A stretch of 9,752 nucleotides of DNA. Source: Candidatus Njordarchaeota archaeon (lineage in GTDB: Archaea; Thermoproteota; JANJXX01; Panguiarchaeales; Panguiarchaeaceae). Within the stretch, counting starts at the first letter, position 1, and each line of letters opens with the position of its first letter. Of this stretch, positions 6,684 through 9,752 are shown piece by piece. Below the pieces are notes generated by a model, which saw only the letters and a list, made by a program, of their open reading frames with translations, did no database searches and was not told the DNA's origin. The position numbers and the translations under genes are program-made. The stretch is from NCBI GenBank assembly GCA_029855985.1, contig JAGSHR010000263.1:1-9752 (forward strand), read 5' to 3'.

Positions 6684-7664
6684 TCACCAAGGAACATATA
6701 CATTATCAATTCTCCAAAGAGGCCTAACGAGACTTTCCTCCACGCTAATCGGTTTGCCATAACGATAATACAATGAGGTTAACCAAGCTATCATAGCTGC
6801 GTTATCCCCGTTAAACCTATTTATGCTTAGAAAACGTGCATCATGTTCTTGGGCGATATACTCTAACATTGATCTAAGCCTTTTATTTTGAGCTACGCCT
6901 CCAACAATTAACAATTCTTTTTTCCTCGTGTGCGCTAAAGCTCTTTCTGTTACCTCCGTTAACATCGAGAATGCAACTTCTTGTAAACTATTGCAAATAA
7001 CTGGTAGCGGCACCCCTTCACGAAGCAAAATTTTTGCTTTAGTTAGTATACCAGAAAAAGACAAATCGGTTCCCTTAACAACATAGGGTAAATCAACGAT
7101 TTCATCGGTTTCTCTAGCAAGTCTCTCACAGATATGTCCTGCTGGTGAAGGGTAACCTGCATACCTCATAAACATGTCTATTAGGTTACCAATTGATATA
7201 TCCAAAGTTTCCCCAAAAACACGATAATAGTGATTCTCCAACGCCACAATCATTGTATGTCCTCCAGAAACAAGAAGAACGAGGGGGTCACGGGCGCCAC
7301 TCAGTTTTTTACCGATCTCTATATGAGCAACACCATGATGTACACCATACAATGGAACATTGAATCGCAAAGATAAAGCCCTAGCAATGGTTGCGGCAAC
7401 ACGTAGACAAGGTCCAAGCCCAGGACCCATCGAGAAACCCACAGCGACAATACGCCCATTTAATTCTCTTAACTTCTTCAGCGCCTTCTCTAAAAGTTCT
7501 GGAGCTACGTTAGAGTGATGCTCTGCAGCCTCTCGAGGATGTATTCCGCCTGTCGGTGGAACAAATTGGTGAGAAAAATCAAATATATTGTCCCCTTGTA
7601 TATCAACTAGGCCAAAACCAAAGGTGTGCGCTGTACCTTCGATCCCCAATATGAACTCTGACAA
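6684..7664 (-). CDS. kae1: tRNA N6-threonylcarbamoyladenosine synthase subunit Kae1 (TsaD/Gcp family)
   Basis: The product transfers threonylcarbamoyl from TC-AMP to A37 of ANN-decoding tRNAs as the catalytic subunit of the KEOPS complex. Family motifs are clear: FILGIEGTAHTFGFG at the start, PPTGGIHPREAAEHH, the metal-binding HxxxH in VHHGVAHIEIG, LLVSGGHT, GETLDISIGN, DLSFSGI, LIVGGVAQN and the third metal ligand in NGDNAAMIAW. At about 326 residues it is full length and not fused to Bud32. I prefer TTG at 7664-7662, which has GGTG (7674-7671) 6 bases upstream; GTG at 7673 overlaps that site. A TATA-like CTTTAAA at 7716-7710 predicts a leader of about 25 bases. The stretch after GNLID reads MFMRYAGYPSPAGHICERL where most family members have an FPGGP motif, a mild divergence. 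Confidence 0.95.
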   Translation of the reverse strand: MSEFILGIEGTAHTFGFGLVDIQGDNIFDFSHQFVPPTGGIHPREAAEHHSNVAPELLEKALKKLRELNGRIVAVGFSMGPGLGPCLRVAATIARALSLRFNVPLYGVHHGVAHIEIGKKLSGARDPLVLLVSGGHTMIVALENHYYRVFGETLDISIGNLIDMFMRYAGYPSPAGHICERLARETDEIVDLPYVVKGTDLSFSGILTKAKILLREGVPLPVICNSLQEVAFSMLTEVTERALAHTRKKELLIVGGVAQNKRLRSMLEYIAQEHDARFLSINRFNGDNAAMIAWLTSLYYRYGKPISVEESLVRPLWRIDNVYVPW

Positions 7665-7670
7665 CGTTAA

Positions 7671-7674
7671 CACC
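7671..7674 (-). promoter_or_regulatory. ribosome binding site that decides the kae1 start
   Basis: GGTG is followed by a 6-base spacer and TTG (7664-7662). The upstream GTG candidate at 7673-7671 is part of the site itself, so it is a poor start. Confidence 0.6.
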
Positions 7675-7709
7675 CCATTTAGAAAGAGACATTAGAGGTG
7701 TAATAAAAA

Positions 7710-7716
7710 GTTTAAA
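7710..7716 (-). promoter_or_regulatory. TATA box of kae1
   Basis: CTTTAAA lies about 50 bases before the TTG start, giving a predicted transcript start near 7688 and a short leader that includes the GGTG site. Confidence 0.5.
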
Positions 7717-7737
7717 GAATTTTAAGCGATGAGAGAA

Positions 7738-8364
7738 TTATTGGGTTAAACCGGAGAGTAAATTGATTATTATGTTCAATTCTGTTTCAGCCTTTAGTTC
7801 TGTGAATAAGTCCTTATACGAGTCTTTAAAAGCGTTTATCAGTTCCTTGTTAGGATTAATAACTAAGCTTAGTGCATCGTTTTTGGCATCTAGCAGTTTA
7901 CCTTTTACTCGTGTTAAATTCGCTTCTACCCTTAAAATCTCCTCTTCTATCTTACTTTTCTCTCCCTCGATACCATAGTTTTCAAGGATCTCGTTTATCA
8001 TAATGTAAATGTAAGCCTTATTGTAGTTTTCCCAAACTAGGGATTCCTTTACTAGCTTACTAATATAGCTTGTCAATTCATTAAATATGTTTTTTGCATC
8101 GTCATCCAAATTAAGTCTTTTAGCGAGCTCTAGTAATTTAGACAGAACAAGCATTGAGTCCTCGTTTTTACCAAACGATGCCATCTTCTTAGATAACAAT
8201 AAACCCTTATCAATTAACGGAACAGCTTCGTTTTCGCTTTGAATTTCATCAGCTTTCTTCAATATCTCCTCTTTTTCTCTCATAAGTTTGTTTAACTCTT
8301 CCCTCTTATTGAGCGCTGATGAAGCTGTAGCTAAAATTTTGTCTAAGCTGTCTTTTTCAACCAT
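7738..8364 (-). CDS. uncharacterised helical, coiled-coil-rich protein
   Basis: I do not recognise this 208-residue protein. It is highly charged and almost free of Cys, His and Trp. It has no signal peptide, membrane segment or catalytic motif. Likely helices include a coiled-coil-like stretch at about 17-45 (NKREELNKLMREKEEILKKA), a central helical part (about 60-130), and a second heptad-like stretch near 133-165 (EGEKSKIEEEILRVEANLTR). A structural or adaptor role in the cytoplasm is the most that can be guessed. The start is ATG 8364, 7 bases after GGTG (8375-8372); a TTG one codon earlier is closer than the usual spacing. It lies 43 bases behind the signal peptidase gene. TATA-like sequences at 8386-8393 and 8406-8413 could give it its own promoter. 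Confidence 0.7.
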   Translation of the reverse strand: MVEKDSLDKILATASSALNKREELNKLMREKEEILKKADEIQSENEAVPLIDKGLLLSKKMASFGKNEDSMLVLSKLLELAKRLNLDDDAKNIFNELTSYISKLVKESLVWENYNKAYIYIMINEILENYGIEGEKSKIEEEILRVEANLTRVKGKLLDAKNDALSLVINPNKELINAFKDSYKDLFTELKAETELNIIINLLSGLTQ

Positions 8365-8407
8365 CAAATAGCACCCAAATGATCAGTTTATACAGTATAG
8401 TTTTGGT

Positions 8408-9388
8408 TTAATAATAAGATATCTCCAATGTCTTATTAATAGATACTATATGGCCCCAAAAATATTCAACTTTGAAACTAACGAAGAGACGATAATTTAT
8501 AATTACATCTGACTCTGGGATAAACAAATTCAAGCACACAGTTTTCTCACCGATAAAGACATACAAGATATTCCATTTTGTGACCCAGGAAGTATAGTTA
8601 TCAGTTTTTCGAACAGGGATAATAGTAATTTCTCTTATCGTACCTTTATTCAAACCATAAGATTTTATCTTGAGGAAGACGGGGTAAATCTTCATTGAGT
8701 ATCTATCAATCGGCGGTCCCACGCTAATAACCTCGACATCGGGTTTCTCGCTTCCAATATACACATAGTCTGAGAACACGATAATTAACGACGAGGAAAC
8801 TAGAATTATTAGGAGAATGCCTAGAAAATGCTTTTTATGCTCTCTAATGAAACCTAAAACATCGATAGATGTTTGCTCACTATCCCCAAAGTCAGTTAAT
8901 AAGATAAGTATAGCGAGGAGAATAATAAAGAGTTTTCCAAGCAAACTAGAGAGAAACATAAACAAGTATCCCAAATATGGTACGCGGTAAATTACTTTGC
9001 CGTAAACGTTGTCTTCAGGTATCCACCCCCAAGCTGTATCAACGTAGAGGTTTGTATTGGGGTTATCCCCTTTTGTGAGAAAATACCACTTTCCATTCTC
9101 AAATTTTTTCGCAGCAACTCTATGCAAGATATACTCACTAAAACCACTCGGTTTAAACACTATGACATCTCCAACGTTTATATCCGATCCTTTGACCCCC
9201 TTTATTATGACTAAGTCCCCCGTGTAATAAGTAGGCTCCATTGATCCCGAAGAAATATAAGCAAGGGGTGTAGGTGTATCCATATACGCTGGGAGAACCA
9301 CGTTAAGTGAAATAAACAATAATCCTAAAAATGCGACAACAGAGATAATATCCCTATACTCTTTAAGGTACTTTTCAACGGGTTTCAA
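8408..9388 (-). CDS. signal peptidase I (S26B, Sec11-type) with extra membrane helices and a C-terminal domain
   Basis: This membrane protease removes signal peptides from exported proteins. Counting from the TTG start (326 residues), a first membrane helix covers about 14-36. The catalytic serine is in SSGSMEP (S49), the histidine that replaces the bacterial lysine is in ILHRV (H89), and the acidic residue is in TKGDNP (D108). This is the archaeal/eukaryotic Ser-His-Asp arrangement. The usual archaeal enzyme is about 150-200 residues. Here a second helix (about 138-165), a cytoplasmic loop, a third helix (about 187-206) and a beta-rich domain of about 115 residues follow; topology puts that domain outside. 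TTG 9388-9386 has AAGGTG 7 bases upstream (9401-9396); the ATG at 9406 lacks such a site and overlaps the DUF99 stop. It is probably co-transcribed with DUF99. Confidence 0.88.
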   Translation of the reverse strand: MKPVEKYLKEYRDIISVVAFLGLLFISLNVVLPAYMDTPTPLAYISSGSMEPTYYTGDLVIIKGVKGSDINVGDVIVFKPSGFSEYILHRVAAKKFENGKWYFLTKGDNPNTNLYVDTAWGWIPEDNVYGKVIYRVPYLGYLFMFLSSLLGKLFIILLAILILLTDFGDSEQTSIDVLGFIREHKKHFLGILLIILVSSSLIIVFSDYVYIGSEKPDVEVISVGPPIDRYSMKIYPVFLKIKSYGLNKGTIREITIIPVRKTDNYTSWVTKWNILYVFIGEKTVCLNLFIPESDVIINYRLFVSFKVEYFWGHIVSINKTLEISYY

Positions 9389-9395
9389 TATTAAA

Positions 9396-9401
9396 CACCT
9401 T
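9396..9401 (-). promoter_or_regulatory. ribosome binding site that decides the signal peptidase start
   Basis: AAGGTG with a 7-base spacer precedes TTG at 9388-9386. It argues against the ATG six codons upstream, because the site lies inside the extra codons and overlaps the DUF99 stop codon (9402-9400). Confidence 0.65.
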
Positions 9402-9752
9402 AACATTTAAACAAACCGTGAAGAGACATAAAAATTCCCCTAGCTATGCTCTTCGCAACCTTTATGGGCTCTGGAATCTTACCGTACTCTGTTAATTGGT
9501 TCAGTAATATCAATGCTGTCTTAGTTGAAACCCCTAATGTTCGTATGTATAAGGGAAACCCATTTTTCAATATAACCTTATGTCTCTCCCCATTCCTCCT
9601 ATAAACCTGTAACCGTTCTTCACCAAGGGGAAGAGATTGAAGCAAATCCTCTAACCCAGAGCTTTCCCTATAACTAACAGCAATAATAGGCTTGCCTGTT
9701 TCTTCAAATAATTCAATCAAATCAATCACGTTGTATAGGGAAACTATTACGC
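9400..9752 (-). CDS. DUF99 family protein, C-terminal part (5' end outside window)
   Basis: The frame is open from the right edge; before the GTG at 9729 it reads VIVSLYN, so that codon is internal and the gene is cut by the window. The visible 117 or so residues contain YNVIDLIELFEETGKPIIAV and KIPEPIKVAKSIARG, which match the NviDL...etglPviv and PEPLRvAhlIA patterns of archaeal DUF99 (COG1628), a family related to endonuclease V. The acidic residues that would bear on activity are in the missing N-terminal half. The stop overlaps the region just before the signal peptidase start, so the two are translationally close. No molecular function is established from what is seen here. Confidence 0.8.
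   Translation of the reverse strand, partial: VIVSLYNVIDLIELFEETGKPIIAVSYRESSGLEDLLQSLPLGEERLQVYRRNGERHKVILKNGFPLYIRTLGVSTKTALILLNQLTEYGKIPEPIKVAKSIARGIFMSLHGLFKC

Noticed and set aside
9400..9729. DUF99 gene taken as complete from the GTG at 9729
   Set aside because: The frame continues to the window edge with family-like sequence before the GTG, so the gene is truncated by the window and not a short protein.
1..9752. CRISPR arrays, insertion sequences, integration sites
   Set aside because: There are no regularly spaced repeats, no transposase-like frames, and no repeat of the tRNA 3' end elsewhere in the window.

Overview
This window is archaeal. It carries Kae1, an archaeal-type signal peptidase with a Ser/His/Asp layout, the archaeal families DUF2110 and DUF99, a Ta0583/ParM-like actin, an intron-containing initiator tRNA-Met, TATA-like boxes about 25 bases upstream of starts, and GGTG-type ribosome binding sites usually 6-7 bases before ATG or TTG. 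The DNA is AT-rich. An archaeon with both FtsZ and an actin homologue, an interrupted tRNA and a fused 2-oxoacid:ferredoxin oxidoreductase subunit fits a TACK-like, perhaps thermophilic lineage. That placement is inference; no marker here fixes the phylum.

Layout. Bases 1-589 (-) are the 5' end of a 2-oxoacid:ferredoxin oxidoreductase gene that runs off the left edge. A divergent intergenic region (590-772) separates it from an actin-like ATPase (773-1840, +). Next is a dihydroorotase-like protein (1917-3071, +) that has lost its metal ligands. Bases 3072-3653 are non-coding apart from the initiator tRNA-Met (3273-3404, -), which has a 53-nt intron. FtsZ (3654-4925, +) follows, with a long disordered N-terminal extension. 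After a gap of about 350 bases come DUF2110 (about 5273-6058, +) and a phosphoribosyltransferase (6066-6674, +), which look like one operon. The right third is on the minus strand. Reading from right to left it holds DUF99 (partial, 9400-9752), signal peptidase I with a C-terminal extension (8408-9388), an unrecognised helical protein (7738-8364) and Kae1 (6684-7664).

The most unusual part is 773-4925. It has an actin homologue, a probably inactive amidohydrolase-fold protein and a tubulin homologue in the same orientation, which may be a cytoskeletal or cell-division neighbourhood. The same stretch has an abrupt reversal of strand composition near 3070, from A/C-rich to T/G-rich on the plus strand. 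It also has a tRNA intron containing a 15-nt perfect complement to the D-stem and anticodon region of its own exon. The remaining genes are translation, secretion and nucleotide-salvage housekeeping functions.
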